A stretch of DNA of 64,000 bases from JAWWOL01 sp033851545 (GTDB taxonomy: Bacteria; Actinomycetota; Actinomycetes; JAWWOL01), in contig JAWWOO010000087.1 in the NCBI GenBank assembly GCA_033851545.1, positions 1 to 64,000 on the forward strand, in the 5' to 3' direction. The notes under the pieces were generated by a model that saw only the letters and a list, made by a program, of their open reading frames with translations, did not search any database and was not told the origin of the DNA. Positions 31,845 to 41,869 of this stretch are shown piece after piece. Positions within the stretch are counted from its first letter, which is position 1; each line of letters begins with the position of its first letter. A program made the translations under genes and the position numbers.

Positions 31845-33593
31845 TCATGTGAGGCTCTCCCCGTACTCCGGTCGCGTGTCCCTGGCGATCTGGATGCTGT
31901 CGTTGCTCGAGCCGGCGGCGACCATCGGCCACACCTGGGCATCCTGGCCGACGATGAAGTCGACCACCACGGGCACGTCGGTCACGGCCATCGCCTTCTC
32001 GATCGTCGCATCGAGGTCGGCCGGGTCGGAACAGCGCAGGCCCACGCACCCGTACGCGTCCGCGAGCTTGACGAAGTCGGGCACCGGACGTGCACCCTGC
32101 GACAGGTTGGTGTTGCTGTAGCGCTTGCCGTAGAACAGCGTCTGCCACTGCCGCACCATGCCGAGCGAGCCGTTGTTGATGATCGCGACCTTGATCGGGA
32201 TGCCCTCGATCGTGCAGGTGGCCAGCTCCTGGTTGGTCATCTGGAAGCAGCCGTCGCCGTCGATCGCCCACACCGTCGCGTCCGGCCGGCCGACCTTGGC
32301 ACCCATCGCGGCCGGCACGGCGAAGCCCATGGTGCCCAGGCCGCCGGAGTTGAGCCAGGTGTACGGCTTCTCGTAGCGCACGAACTGGCTGGCCCACATC
32401 TGGTGCTGGCCCACGCCGGCGACGTACAGCGCGTCGGGCCCGGCGATCTGGCCGAGCCGCTCGATGACCCGCTGCGGCATCAGCGTGCCGTCGTTCGGGT
32501 CGGTGTAGCCCACCGGGTAGGAGTCCTTCCACCCCGCGGTGGTCTGCCGCCAGCCTTCGTAGTCACCGATGTTGCCTGACGCGTGCTCACCGTGCAGGGC
32601 AGCCGTGAGGTCGACGATCACCTCGCGGGCGTCGCCGACGATCGGCACGTCGGCCATGCGGTTCTTGGAGATCTCGGCCGGGTCGATGTCGGCGTGGATG
32701 ACCGAGGCCTGCGGCGCGAACGACGCGAGGTTGCCGGTCACCCGGTCGTCGAAGCGGGCCCCGAGGGTGATCAGCAGGTCGGCCTTCTGCAGCGCCGTGA
32801 CTGCTGCGACCGTGCCGTGCATGCCCGGCATGCCGAGGTGCAGGGTGTGGCTGTCGGGGAACGCGCCGCGCGCGGTCAGCGTCGTGACCACCGGGATGCC
32901 GGTCAGCTCGACCAGCGCCCGCAGCTCCTCGGACGCGCGGGCCTTGAGCACGCCGCCACCGACGTAGAACACCGGCCGCTTGGACTCGACGATCAGCCGG
33001 GCGGCTTCCTTGACCTGCTTGTTGTGCGGCTTGGTGGTCGGCTTGTAGCCGGGCAGGTCCATGACCGGCGGCCAGGCGAAGTGGGTCTGCGCCTGCAGGA
33101 TGTCCTTGGGGATATCGACGAGCACCGGTCCGGGACGGCCGGTCGACGCGATGTGAAAGGCCTCGGCGATCGTCCGCGGGATGTCATCCGCATGTTGCAC
33201 CAGGAAGTTGTGCTTGGTGATCGGCATCGTGATGCCGCAGATGTCCGCCTCCTGGAAGGCGTCGGTCCCGATCGCGGCACTGGCGACCTGACCGGTGATG
33301 GCGACGATCGGCACCGAGTCCATGTACGCGTCCGCGATCGGCGTGACCAGGTTGGTCGCGCCCGGGCCGGAGGTCGCCATGCAGACACCCACCCGGCCGG
33401 TCGCCAGCGCGTACCCCTGCGCTGCGTGGCCGGCGCCCTGCTCGTGCCGTACGAGGATGTGCCGCAGCTGGGAGTCGAACAACGGGTCGTACGCGGGCAG
33501 GATCGCCCCGCCCGGGATGCCGAACACGACCTCCGCCCCTGCCGCCTCGAGACTGTGGACGAGGGACTGAGCTCCGGTCACCTGCTCTGACAT
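31845..33593 (-). CDS. ilvB: Acetolactate synthase catalytic (large) subunit
   Basis: Thiamine-diphosphate enzyme condensing two pyruvates (valine, leucine) or pyruvate and 2-ketobutyrate (isoleucine). The 582-residue protein shows the N-terminal TPP domain with catalytic Glu in VRHEQGAGHAAQGYA, TSGPGATNLVTPIADAYMDS, a central FAD-binding domain, and the C-terminal TPP motif beginning GDGCFQMTNQELAT and ending near AIINNGSLGMVRQWQ. ATG 33593 has GGAGAAGG upstream. First gene of ilvBNC, and preceded by a leader peptide and attenuator terminator. Confidence 0.96.
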   Translation of the reverse strand: MSEQVTGAQSLVHSLEAAGAEVVFGIPGGAILPAYDPLFDSQLRHILVRHEQGAGHAAQGYALATGRVGVCMATSGPGATNLVTPIADAYMDSVPIVAITGQVASAAIGTDAFQEADICGITMPITKHNFLVQHADDIPRTIAEAFHIASTGRPGPVLVDIPKDILQAQTHFAWPPVMDLPGYKPTTKPHNKQVKEAARLIVESKRPVFYVGGGVLKARASEELRALVELTGIPVVTTLTARGAFPDSHTLHLGMPGMHGTVAAVTALQKADLLITLGARFDDRVTGNLASFAPQASVIHADIDPAEISKNRMADVPIVGDAREVIVDLTAALHGEHASGNIGDYEGWRQTTAGWKDSYPVGYTDPNDGTLMPQRVIERLGQIAGPDALYVAGVGQHQMWASQFVRYEKPYTWLNSGGLGTMGFAVPAAMGAKVGRPDATVWAIDGDGCFQMTNQELATCTIEGIPIKVAIINNGSLGMVRQWQTLFYGKRYSNTNLSQGARPVPDFVKLADAYGCVGLRCSDPADLDATIEKAMAVTDVPVVVDFIVGQDAQVWPMVAAGSSNDSIQIARDTRPEYGESLT

Positions 33594-33668
33594 GGCGCCT
33601 TCTCCGGTTCTGGTGCGGTCGGGTGATGCGGTCGAGACTGGTGGTGCTGTCGAGCTTGGGCAAACAAA

Positions 33669-33700
33669 AACCCCTCGGCCGCGAGGGCATGCGAGGGGTT
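33669..33700 (-). terminator. Attenuator terminator upstream of ilvB
   Basis: Read leftward, AACCCCTCG (complement of 33692-33700) pairs with CGAGGGGTT (complement of 33669-33677) and runs into a T tract (complement of 33666-33670). It stands 22 nt after the leader-peptide stop and about 75 nt before the ilvB ATG. Together with the leader it forms a standard branched-chain amino acid attenuator. Confidence 0.87.
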
Positions 33701-33721
33701 GCGCGCTGGCGTGACGTGAGG

Positions 33722-33763
33722 TCAGCCGGCGCGCCCGATAACTACGAGGCGGGTGTGGGACAC
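33722..33763 (-). CDS. ilvB leader peptide
   Basis: A 13-residue ORF, MSHTRLVVIGRAG, with consecutive Leu-Val-Val-Ile codons (CTC GTA GTT ATC), precedes the terminator and ilvB. Comparable leaders precede ilvB in corynebacteria and streptomycetes. The GTG start is also the predicted transcription start, so the leader mRNA is probably leaderless. Stalling at Leu, Val or Ile codons would let transcription continue into ilvBNC. Confidence 0.8.
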   Translation of the reverse strand: MSHTRLVVIGRAG

Positions 33764-33769
33764 GCTGAA

Positions 33770-33798
33770 AGACTGTCTCAGTGATCGCGCGCTGTCAA
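33770..33798 (-). promoter_or_regulatory. ilvBNC promoter
   Basis: On the minus strand, TTGACA (complement of 33793-33798) is followed after exactly 17 nt by CAGTCT (complement of 33770-33775). The expected start point, about seven bases on, coincides with the GTG of the leader peptide. Confidence 0.6.
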
Positions 33799-33857
33799 CC
33801 GCGCTCCGGCCGGGTCTCACGATGCGGGCCGTGCGGTGCCTGGCCCGGGAGAACGCT

Positions 33858-36626
33858 TCAGTAGGACTCGGCAGCCGCGACGGTCAGCTGCGCCGGCACG
33901 GTGCCGTTGATCTGGGCGAGCAGCAGTGGGCCGACGATCGGTCCGTTGCCGGCGAGCAGCGCGCCGATCTCCGCGGGCGGGCCTGCCTTGGCGAACAGCC
34001 AGCCCTGCGCCAACGTCGCACCCATCGCCGTGAGCTGCTGTGCCTGGCCCGACTCCTCGACACCCTCGGCGATCAGCGACATCCCGAGATCACCGGCCAG
34101 CCGGACGATCGCGCGGGTCAGCGACGCCACGTCCTGGTCGTGGCCGAGCCCGGCGACGAAGGACCGGTCGACCTTGACGGTGTCGACCGGTAGCACCCGC
34201 AGGTAGGACAGCGACGACCAGCCGGTCCCGAAGTCGTCGACGGCAAGGCCGACGCCCAGGTCCCGCAGCAGCTGCAGCTTGGCGACCGTACGGTCGGCGT
34301 CGTCGATCAGCACGCTCTCGGTGAGCTCGAGGGTGAGGTGGCGTGCCTCGAGCTGGTGCGCCCGGAGCGTGGTCGCGACCGACTCGACCAGCCGCGGCGC
34401 CTGCAGCTGGCGGGCTGAGACGTTGACCGACAGGCGCACCTCGATACCCTGCCGGCGCCAGCGAGCGACCTGCCGGCAGGCCTGGTCGAGCACCCAACGG
34501 CCGATAGGCACGATCAGCCCGGACTCCTCGGCGAAGGGGATGAACTCAAGGGGCCCGACCGGCCCGCGCAGCCGAGACTCCCAGCGCAGCAAGGCTTCTA
34601 CGGACACCACACGACCGGTGCGCATGTCGACGACCGGCTGGTAGACGACGGCCAGCTCACCCCTGTCGATGGCGCCGCGCAGCTCGCGTTCCAGCTCGAC
34701 CTTGCGCAGCACGTGCGCGTACATCTCCGGCTCGAACAGCTCGACCCGGCCCTTGCCGAGGGCCTTGGCCCGGTACATCGCGAGGTCGGCGTCGCGGACG
34801 AGGCTGTCGGCGTCGCCGGCCGGGCAGGCGACGGCGACCCCGACGCTGGCGCTCACCGAGATCTCGGCGTCCCCGAGCATGAACGGCACCTCGAGCACGT
34901 GCAGCAGCCGCAGGCCGACCTCGCGCGGGCCGCCGAGCTCTGTACACGGGGGCAGCAGGACGGCGAACTCGTCGCCGCCGAGCCGGGCCACCGTGTCGTC
35001 GGGGCGGACCGCCTCGAGCAGCCGGTTGGCCACCTGCTGGAGCAGCAGGTCACCCATCGCGTGCCCGAGGCTGTCGTTGACCGCCTTGAAGCCGTCGAGG
35101 TCGATGAACAGCAGCGAGACCTGCTCGCCGTCGCCGGTCCGGGCGAGCAGCGCCTCGGCGATGCGGGCGCGCATCCGGGCCCGGTTGGCCAGCCCGGTCA
35201 GCTCGTCACTGAAGGCGAGCTCGGTCAGCCGGTGCTCGAGCGTCTTGCGCTCGCTGATGTCGCGGGTGTTGATGACGATGCCTCGTACGACGGGACTGTC
35301 CAGGCGGTCGGTGAACACCGACTCGACGTAGCGCCACTCACCGTGGCCGTCCCGCACGCGGTTCTCGATGACCGTCGCCCGGAACTGGTCTGCGCAGTTC
35401 GGCCGCTCGTTCAGGTTGTGCAGCGCGCCGGCGAACCGCAGCTGGGCCTCGCTGAGGTCCAGCGGGTGCACGAGGTCCATCAGCAGCTGCCCGACAAGCT
35501 CCCCGTCGCGGTAACCGAAGATCCGCTCGACCGCGGCACTCTGCCAGACGATGCGGCCCTCGGCGTCGACCACCGTCATCACGTCGCTGGAGCCCTGCAC
35601 CAGCGAGCGGAACAGCTCCTCGCGGGCGGCGAGGGCCCGGCTCAAACCGAACGTGTCGAGGACGGCGACCGCTTGCCGGGTCAGCACCGTGGCGACCAGC
35701 AGGAAGATCAGCCCGATCTCCACCAGCCCCGGTTGGTGGCCGACCGCGAGGTCGCCGATGGCGGCCAGGGTGGCAGCGACGAGCGCCACGTACGGGAGCA
35801 GGCTCATGGCCCTGGTGGGCAGCTGGTCCGCCGGCAGGTCGGCGGTCCCCAGGTCCTCGACCCGGCCACCGGCGAGGGCCATGACGAGGTAGCCGGCGAA
35901 CCACCCGACCTCGAGCAGGTGGCCGCCGCTGTACGTGTGGTGCTGCGAGGCGAGGGCGTAGACGAGGTCGGTCGCGCCGAGCAGGAACACAGCGCCGACC
36001 CCGATGACCACCGGGGTACGGGAGGCCCGCGACATCCGGCGGATGAGTAGCAGGCTGAGGCTGACCACGACGGTGTCGGTGACCGGGTAGAGCATCGAGA
36101 CCACGGCCGAGTTCGTGCTGCCGGACAGCATGCGGTCGTCCCAGATCGGGCGCAGCACGGCGACCCAGCCGACCAGCAGGATCGAGGCGCTGACGAGGGT
36201 CGCGTCCAGTGCGTGCCGCGACCGCGACTCGGCCGGTCGGCGCGCACCCGGGTAGAGCAGCAGGGCGGCGATGGTCAGCGGGATGCCACCGGCGAAGCCG
36301 AGGTCCTGGATCCCCGGCGACGTCGGCGCCCGGCCGAGGACCAGCTCGTGGGCGGTCCAGACCGCCTGGCCGGCGCCCCAGCTCAGCGCTGCGGCGGCGA
36401 GCAGCCGCCAGGTGACTCTGAGCCGACCGGTCGTACGAGCAGCGGCGCCGAGAGCGGCAGCCCCTCCGTAGAACGCGGCCGCCCCGATCACGGCATCGGA
36501 CAGCGCACGGCCGTCTGAGGTGTTCCCCCACCCCAGCAGGCAGCCCAAGGCGAAGGCTGCGACCGCGGCGGCCAGCGCGGCCGGACGAGGGCGCAGCCAC
36601 CCGGAGGGCGACGCGGTGCTGGTCAT
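33858..36626 (-). CDS. Membrane-bound PAS-GGDEF-EAL bifunctional c-di-GMP protein
   Basis: A 922-residue protein with about nine or ten hydrophobic segments in residues 10-330, a PAS domain with PAC (about 345-475, VVDAEGRIVWQSAAVERIF), GGDEF (about 480-640) and EAL (about 650-915). The cyclase motif LGGDEF is intact and RPDD five residues upstream is a product-inhibition I-site. The EAL domain keeps EALLRW, VNVSA, ELTESV, VDDFGTGWSSL, VKVDRSF, AEGVEE and AQGW. Both synthesis and breakdown are plausible. ATG 36626 is chosen by its AGG-type RBS and the hydrophobic segment that follows. It sits between ilvB and the LacI gene; no partner is adjacent. Confidence 0.9.
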   Translation of the reverse strand: MTSTASPSGWLRPRPAALAAAVAAFALGCLLGWGNTSDGRALSDAVIGAAAFYGGAAALGAAARTTGRLRVTWRLLAAAALSWGAGQAVWTAHELVLGRAPTSPGIQDLGFAGGIPLTIAALLLYPGARRPAESRSRHALDATLVSASILLVGWVAVLRPIWDDRMLSGSTNSAVVSMLYPVTDTVVVSLSLLLIRRMSRASRTPVVIGVGAVFLLGATDLVYALASQHHTYSGGHLLEVGWFAGYLVMALAGGRVEDLGTADLPADQLPTRAMSLLPYVALVAATLAAIGDLAVGHQPGLVEIGLIFLLVATVLTRQAVAVLDTFGLSRALAAREELFRSLVQGSSDVMTVVDAEGRIVWQSAAVERIFGYRDGELVGQLLMDLVHPLDLSEAQLRFAGALHNLNERPNCADQFRATVIENRVRDGHGEWRYVESVFTDRLDSPVVRGIVINTRDISERKTLEHRLTELAFSDELTGLANRARMRARIAEALLARTGDGEQVSLLFIDLDGFKAVNDSLGHAMGDLLLQQVANRLLEAVRPDDTVARLGGDEFAVLLPPCTELGGPREVGLRLLHVLEVPFMLGDAEISVSASVGVAVACPAGDADSLVRDADLAMYRAKALGKGRVELFEPEMYAHVLRKVELERELRGAIDRGELAVVYQPVVDMRTGRVVSVEALLRWESRLRGPVGPLEFIPFAEESGLIVPIGRWVLDQACRQVARWRRQGIEVRLSVNVSARQLQAPRLVESVATTLRAHQLEARHLTLELTESVLIDDADRTVAKLQLLRDLGVGLAVDDFGTGWSSLSYLRVLPVDTVKVDRSFVAGLGHDQDVASLTRAIVRLAGDLGMSLIAEGVEESGQAQQLTAMGATLAQGWLFAKAGPPAEIGALLAGNGPIVGPLLLAQINGTVPAQLTVAAAESY

Positions 36627-36779
36627 CTGCCTCAGATCGACGAACGGCGCAGGTGGTTGGTGACCCGAACGGCGCTGCTCCCTGAGGCCGATCGCGTCGC
36701 ACCCGACGTCATCCGGCCCAGCACTGGTGACCCAATATGGACTTCTGCGTCCGTTCCGCACGGACAATCCGGAACGAGG

Positions 36780-37826
36780 TCAGGCCGAGGCCCGCACCAC
36801 CAACGTCGGCTGGAAGACCGTCGTACGGATGGGCGTCGCCTCGTCGTCGATCAGCTGCAGCAACAGGCGGACCATCTCGGCTGCCATCTGCTCCAGCGGC
36901 TGACGCACCGTGGTGAGCGTGGGACGGGCGTCGGTGGCAGCCCTGCTGTCGTCGAACCCGACGACAGCGACCTGATCGGGGATGTGCAGGTCGTGGTCCC
37001 GCAGGACGTGCAGCGCCCCCTGGGCCATCAGGTCGTTGGCGGCGAACAGCCCGTCGAGGTCCGGGCGGCCGGCGAGCAGCTCTCTCATCGAGGCCTCGCC
37101 CGTCTGGACCGTGTAGCCACCGATGACCACTGCCACGTCCTCGACGCCCTGTCGGGCCATCGTGGCGAGAAACCCTTTGGTCCGCTCGGCCGCTCCCCTG
37201 GCATCGGAGGGCCCGGCGATCACGCCCACCCGGCGGCGGCCGCGGGAGAGCAGCTGCGCAGCGGCAAGCGAACCGCCGGCGCGGTTGTCGGCGGCGACGG
37301 TGGTCAGGCCGACGGACTTCGCCGCCGGCCCGAGCAGGACGACCGGCAGGTGGTGGCTGGCCAGCTGGACGCACAGCGGGTCGCGAGTGTTCATCGACAC
37401 CACCAGAGCGCCGTCGATGTCGCGGAGCGCGAGCCGGCGGGTCAGCTCGTTGCGGGTGGCCGGGTCATCGGCGATCAGGAGCTCGAGCCGCAGGCCGTTG
37501 GTGCGCAGCAGGTCGAGGGCTCCCGCCGCCACCCGCCCGAAGAACGGGTCACCGAGGATCCGGGAGATGAACGGATCGTCGAAGCCGTCAGCGCTGGCCG
37601 CGGACACGACGAGGGCGATCGTTCCGGAGCGCCGGGTGACCAGCGACCTGGCCGCCCGGTTGGGCACGTACCCGGTCGCCTTGACGGCGCTCATCACGAT
37701 CTGCTGCAGCGCCGGATCGACGTTGCGGGTGCCGTTGACCACGCGCGACACGGTCGCCGGCGAGACGCCCGCCACGCGGGCGACCTGATCGAGCGTCACG
37801 CCGCCGCGTCGGACCTCGCCACCCAC
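36780..37826 (-). CDS. LacI-family transcriptional regulator
   Basis: Sugar-responsive repressor. The helix-turn-helix (VARVAGVSPATVSRVV) lies near residues 14-29, with the hinge helix NRAARSLVTRRSGTIALVV after it and a periplasmic-binding-like effector domain (AANDLMAQGALHVLRDHDL, VVGFDDSRAATDARPTLTTV). GTG 37826 gives 348 residues, typical for the family; GTG 37799 is an alternative that would start directly at the DNA-binding domain. The gene is divergent from the GH1 beta-glucosidase across an interval with paired operator-like sites, so it most likely represses that gene and itself. The inducer is presumably a beta-glucoside. Confidence 0.92.
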   Translation of the reverse strand: MGGEVRRGGVTLDQVARVAGVSPATVSRVVNGTRNVDPALQQIVMSAVKATGYVPNRAARSLVTRRSGTIALVVSAASADGFDDPFISRILGDPFFGRVAAGALDLLRTNGLRLELLIADDPATRNELTRRLALRDIDGALVVSMNTRDPLCVQLASHHLPVVLLGPAAKSVGLTTVAADNRAGGSLAAAQLLSRGRRRVGVIAGPSDARGAAERTKGFLATMARQGVEDVAVVIGGYTVQTGEASMRELLAGRPDLDGLFAANDLMAQGALHVLRDHDLHIPDQVAVVGFDDSRAATDARPTLTTVRQPLEQMAAEMVRLLLQLIDDEATPIRTTVFQPTLVVRASA

Positions 37827-37938
37827 TGTGCGGTTATAGCACCGGTCACGTTCGCCACCTCCTACGGCGAGCCGGCGAGGGAGCCACCGGCGCTCCGGTA
37901 GCCTCTGGGCAGGATGCGAGATCGTTACCACTGAGACG

Positions 37939-37967
37939 TTGACCCCGGCCGGCTGACCGGCTTCAAT
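37939..37967 (+). promoter_or_regulatory. Promoter of the GH1 beta-glucosidase gene
   Basis: TTGACC (37939-37944), 17-nt spacer, TTCAAT (37962-37967). The transcription start would fall within the first operator block at 37972-37983, a position suited to repression. Confidence 0.5.
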
Positions 37968-37971
37968 TCCC

Positions 37972-38007
37972 GTAAACGCTTCCGGTACCGGTACCGGAAA
38001 CGGTTCC
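37972..38007. promoter_or_regulatory. Composite LacI-type operator, three adjacent 12-bp blocks
   Basis: GTAAACGCTTCC (37972-37983), the perfect palindrome GGTACCGGTACC (37984-37995) and GGAAACGGTTCC (37996-38007) follow each other without gaps. The outer blocks resemble the LacI/GalR consensus with central CG, and the whole 36 bp is close to palindromic. Located between the GH1 promoter and its RBS, and divergent from the LacI gene. Confidence 0.65.
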
Positions 38008-38049
38008 ACCCCGGGAGCGTCCACCAGGGCACAGACCCGCAGGAGAGAC

Positions 38050-39498
<1,449 letters not shown>

Positions 39499-39544
39499 CC
39501 TGCCACCGCCGTCAGCCCGCGCCGTTGACCGGATGCGCCGCCAT

Positions 39545-41236
39545 TCAGCCGCAGATGGCGCCTTCGGCCGCGGAGCCGACCAGCTTGGCGTACTTCGCCA
39601 GCACGCCGGAGGTGTAGCGCGGCTCCAGCGGCTTCCAGTCCGCCCGGCGTCGGTCGAGCTCGGCCGCGTCGACGAGCAGGTCGAGCTTCTTGGTAGCGAC
39701 GTCGAGATGGATCAGGTCGCCGTCCTGGACCAGCGCGATCGGCCCACCGACCGCGGCCTCGGGGGCGACGTGGCCGATGCACAGCCCGGTCGTGCCGCCG
39801 GAGAAGCGCCCGTCTGTCAGCAGCAGCACGTCCTTGCCGAGCCCGGCACCCTTGATCGCACCGGTCACGGCGAGCATCTCCCGCATGCCAGGGCCGCCGC
39901 GGGGTCCTTCGTACCGGATCACCACGACGTCGCCGGCGGACAGCTTGCCCCCGACGACCGCGTCCATGGCCGCCCGCTCGCCGTCGAAGACCCGGGCGGT
40001 CCCCTCGAACGTCGCCCGGTCGAAACCCGCGGTCTTGACGACTGCGCCCTCAGGAGCGAGCGACCCACGCAGCACTGCCAGCCCGCCGGTCTGGTGGATC
40101 GGCTCGGACAACGCGTGGATGATCTTGCCGTCGGGGTCCGGCGGGGCGATGTGCGCGAGGTTCTCGGCGACCGTCTTGCCGGTCACGGTGAGGCAGTCGC
40201 CGTGCAGCAGGCCGGCGTCGAGCAGCGCCTTCATCACCACCGGGATGCCGCCGATGCCGTCGATGTCGGTCATCACGAACCGGCCGAACGGCTTGACGTC
40301 GGCCAGGTGCGGGGTGCGGTCACCGATCCGGTTGAAGTCGTCGAGAGTCAGGTCGACGCGGGCCTCACGGGCGATCGCCAGCAGGTGCAGCACGGCGTTG
40401 GTCGAGCCGCCGAGCGCCATCACGACGGTGATGGCGTTCTCGAACGCCTCCTTGGTCATGATCTGCCGGGCGGTGATGCCGCTGTTGAGCAGACCAACGA
40501 CGGCGTGGCCGGACGCGACCGCGTACTCGTCGCGGCGGCGGTCGGGCGCCGGCGGCGAGGCGGACCCGGGCATCGACATGCCCATCGCCTCGGCGGCGGA
40601 GGCCATGGTGTTGGCGGTGTACATGCCGCCGCAGGCACCCTCGCCGGGACAGATGTTGCGCTCGATCTCGTCGAGGCGCTCCCGCGAGATGCGGCCGGCG
40701 ACGCAGGCACCCACGCCCTCGAACGCGTCGATGATGGTGATGTCCTCGCCGTCGAGCTTGCCCGGCAGGGTGGCGCCCGCGTAGAGGAACACCGACGCCA
40801 GGTCGAGCCGCGCCGCCGCCATCAACATGCCGGGCAGCGACTTGTCACAGCCCGCCAGCAGTACGGAGCCGTCGAGCCGCTCGGCGCTCATCACCACCTC
40901 GACCGAGTCGGCGATGACCTCGCGGGAGACGAGCGAGAAATGCATGCCTTCGTGGCCCATCGAGATGCCGTCGGAGACCGAGATGGTGCCGAACTCGAGG
41001 GGGAAGCCACCGGCCTCGTGCACACCGTCCTTGACCCGCTGGGTCAGCCGCTTGAGCGACAGGTTGCATGGCGTGATCTCGTTCCACGACGACGCCACAC
41101 CGACCTGCGACTTGACCCAGTCGTCGTCGCCCATGCCGACCGCACGGAGCATGCCGCGCGACGCGGCCTTCTCGATGCCGTCGGTGACGTCACGACTGCG
41201 CGGCTTGTGGTCGACGGCAGGGTTCTGGTCGGTCAC
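39545..41236 (-). CDS. ilvD: Dihydroxy-acid dehydratase
   Basis: Iron-sulfur dehydratase producing the 2-keto acids of Val, Ile and Leu synthesis. Cluster cysteines are seen in AGCDKSLPG and GEGACGGMYTANTM; GGSTNAVLHLLAIA and DGRFSGGTTGLCIGHVAPEA are conserved active-site regions. GTG 41236 (563 residues) is chosen for AGGAGAGG upstream and for the start RSRDVTDGIEKAASRGMLRA shortly after; the longer open frame upstream is not protein-like. It stands alone, about 6 kb from ilvBNC. I do not see a leader peptide before it. Confidence 0.94.
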   Translation of the reverse strand: MTDQNPAVDHKPRSRDVTDGIEKAASRGMLRAVGMGDDDWVKSQVGVASSWNEITPCNLSLKRLTQRVKDGVHEAGGFPLEFGTISVSDGISMGHEGMHFSLVSREVIADSVEVVMSAERLDGSVLLAGCDKSLPGMLMAAARLDLASVFLYAGATLPGKLDGEDITIIDAFEGVGACVAGRISRERLDEIERNICPGEGACGGMYTANTMASAAEAMGMSMPGSASPPAPDRRRDEYAVASGHAVVGLLNSGITARQIMTKEAFENAITVVMALGGSTNAVLHLLAIAREARVDLTLDDFNRIGDRTPHLADVKPFGRFVMTDIDGIGGIPVVMKALLDAGLLHGDCLTVTGKTVAENLAHIAPPDPDGKIIHALSEPIHQTGGLAVLRGSLAPEGAVVKTAGFDRATFEGTARVFDGERAAMDAVVGGKLSAGDVVVIRYEGPRGGPGMREMLAVTGAIKGAGLGKDVLLLTDGRFSGGTTGLCIGHVAPEAAVGGPIALVQDGDLIHLDVATKKLDLLVDAAELDRRRADWKPLEPRYTSGVLAKYAKLVGSAAEGAICG

Positions 41237-41310
41237 GTCGGGGCTACCTCTCCTAGCGGGCCGCCCCATGCTACGTCCGCGCCGATCAAGGCCGAACGGA
41301 AGATCGGGCC

Positions 41311-41799
41311 CTATCCCGGCAGGTGGGACTCGATGATGGAGACCACCTCGTCCGACTCGGGCACGGTCTGCGGCCGGATCCGGGCGAGTATCTCGCCCTC
41401 CGGGCCGACCAGGAACTTCTCGAAGTTCCACTGAACATCGCCGGCAACGCCTGCTGCATCGGGGATCGCGGTCAGCTCTGCATAGAGCGGGTGCCGGTCC
41501 GGTCCGTTGACGTCAGTCTTCGAGTACATCGGAAAGGTCACGCCGTACGTGGCCGAGCAGAACTCCCCGATCTCCTCCGACGTTCCCGGTTCCTGGCCGC
41601 CGAACTGGTTGCTGGGGAAGCCGAGAACGCTGAAGCCGCGGTCGGCGAAGCGCTCCTGCAGCCGCTCGAGCCCCTCGTACTGCGGGGTCAGCCCGCACTT
41701 GGAGGCCACGTTGACGATGAGCAGCACCTCGCCCTTGTGCTCGGCGAGGGACGCCGGCTCGCCCGACAGCGTGGTCAGCGGGATGTCATAGATGGTCAT
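41311..41799 (-). CDS. Glutathione peroxidase family (thiol peroxidase)
   Basis: Reduces hydroperoxides, in actinobacteria probably with thioredoxin or another thiol rather than glutathione. The 162-residue protein shows NVASKCGLTPQYEGLE with the peroxidatic Cys (not selenocysteine), GFPSNQFGGQEPG with Gln, and WNFEKFLVGPEG with the Trp-Asn pair. ATG 41799 is preceded by GGAGG. It starts upstream of ilvD on the same strand, separated by 74 nt, so it may be cotranscribed with ilvD, an iron-sulfur enzyme sensitive to oxidants; that link is inference. Confidence 0.92.
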   Translation of the reverse strand: MTIYDIPLTTLSGEPASLAEHKGEVLLIVNVASKCGLTPQYEGLERLQERFADRGFSVLGFPSNQFGGQEPGTSEEIGEFCSATYGVTFPMYSKTDVNGPDRHPLYAELTAIPDAAGVAGDVQWNFEKFLVGPEGEILARIRPQTVPESDEVVSIIESHLPG

Positions 41800-41869
41800 G
41801 GGCAAGGACCTCCGGAAGCGGGGACAGGGCTCTTTTTGGGGCAACGTGGCGCCGGCCCGCCGGATTCCG

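Noticed and set aside
36752..36776. CGTTCCG/CGGAACG dyad after the LacI gene as an operator
   Set aside because: It is downstream of the repressor stop and far from any start codon; it may be a weak terminator, but the evidence is too thin.
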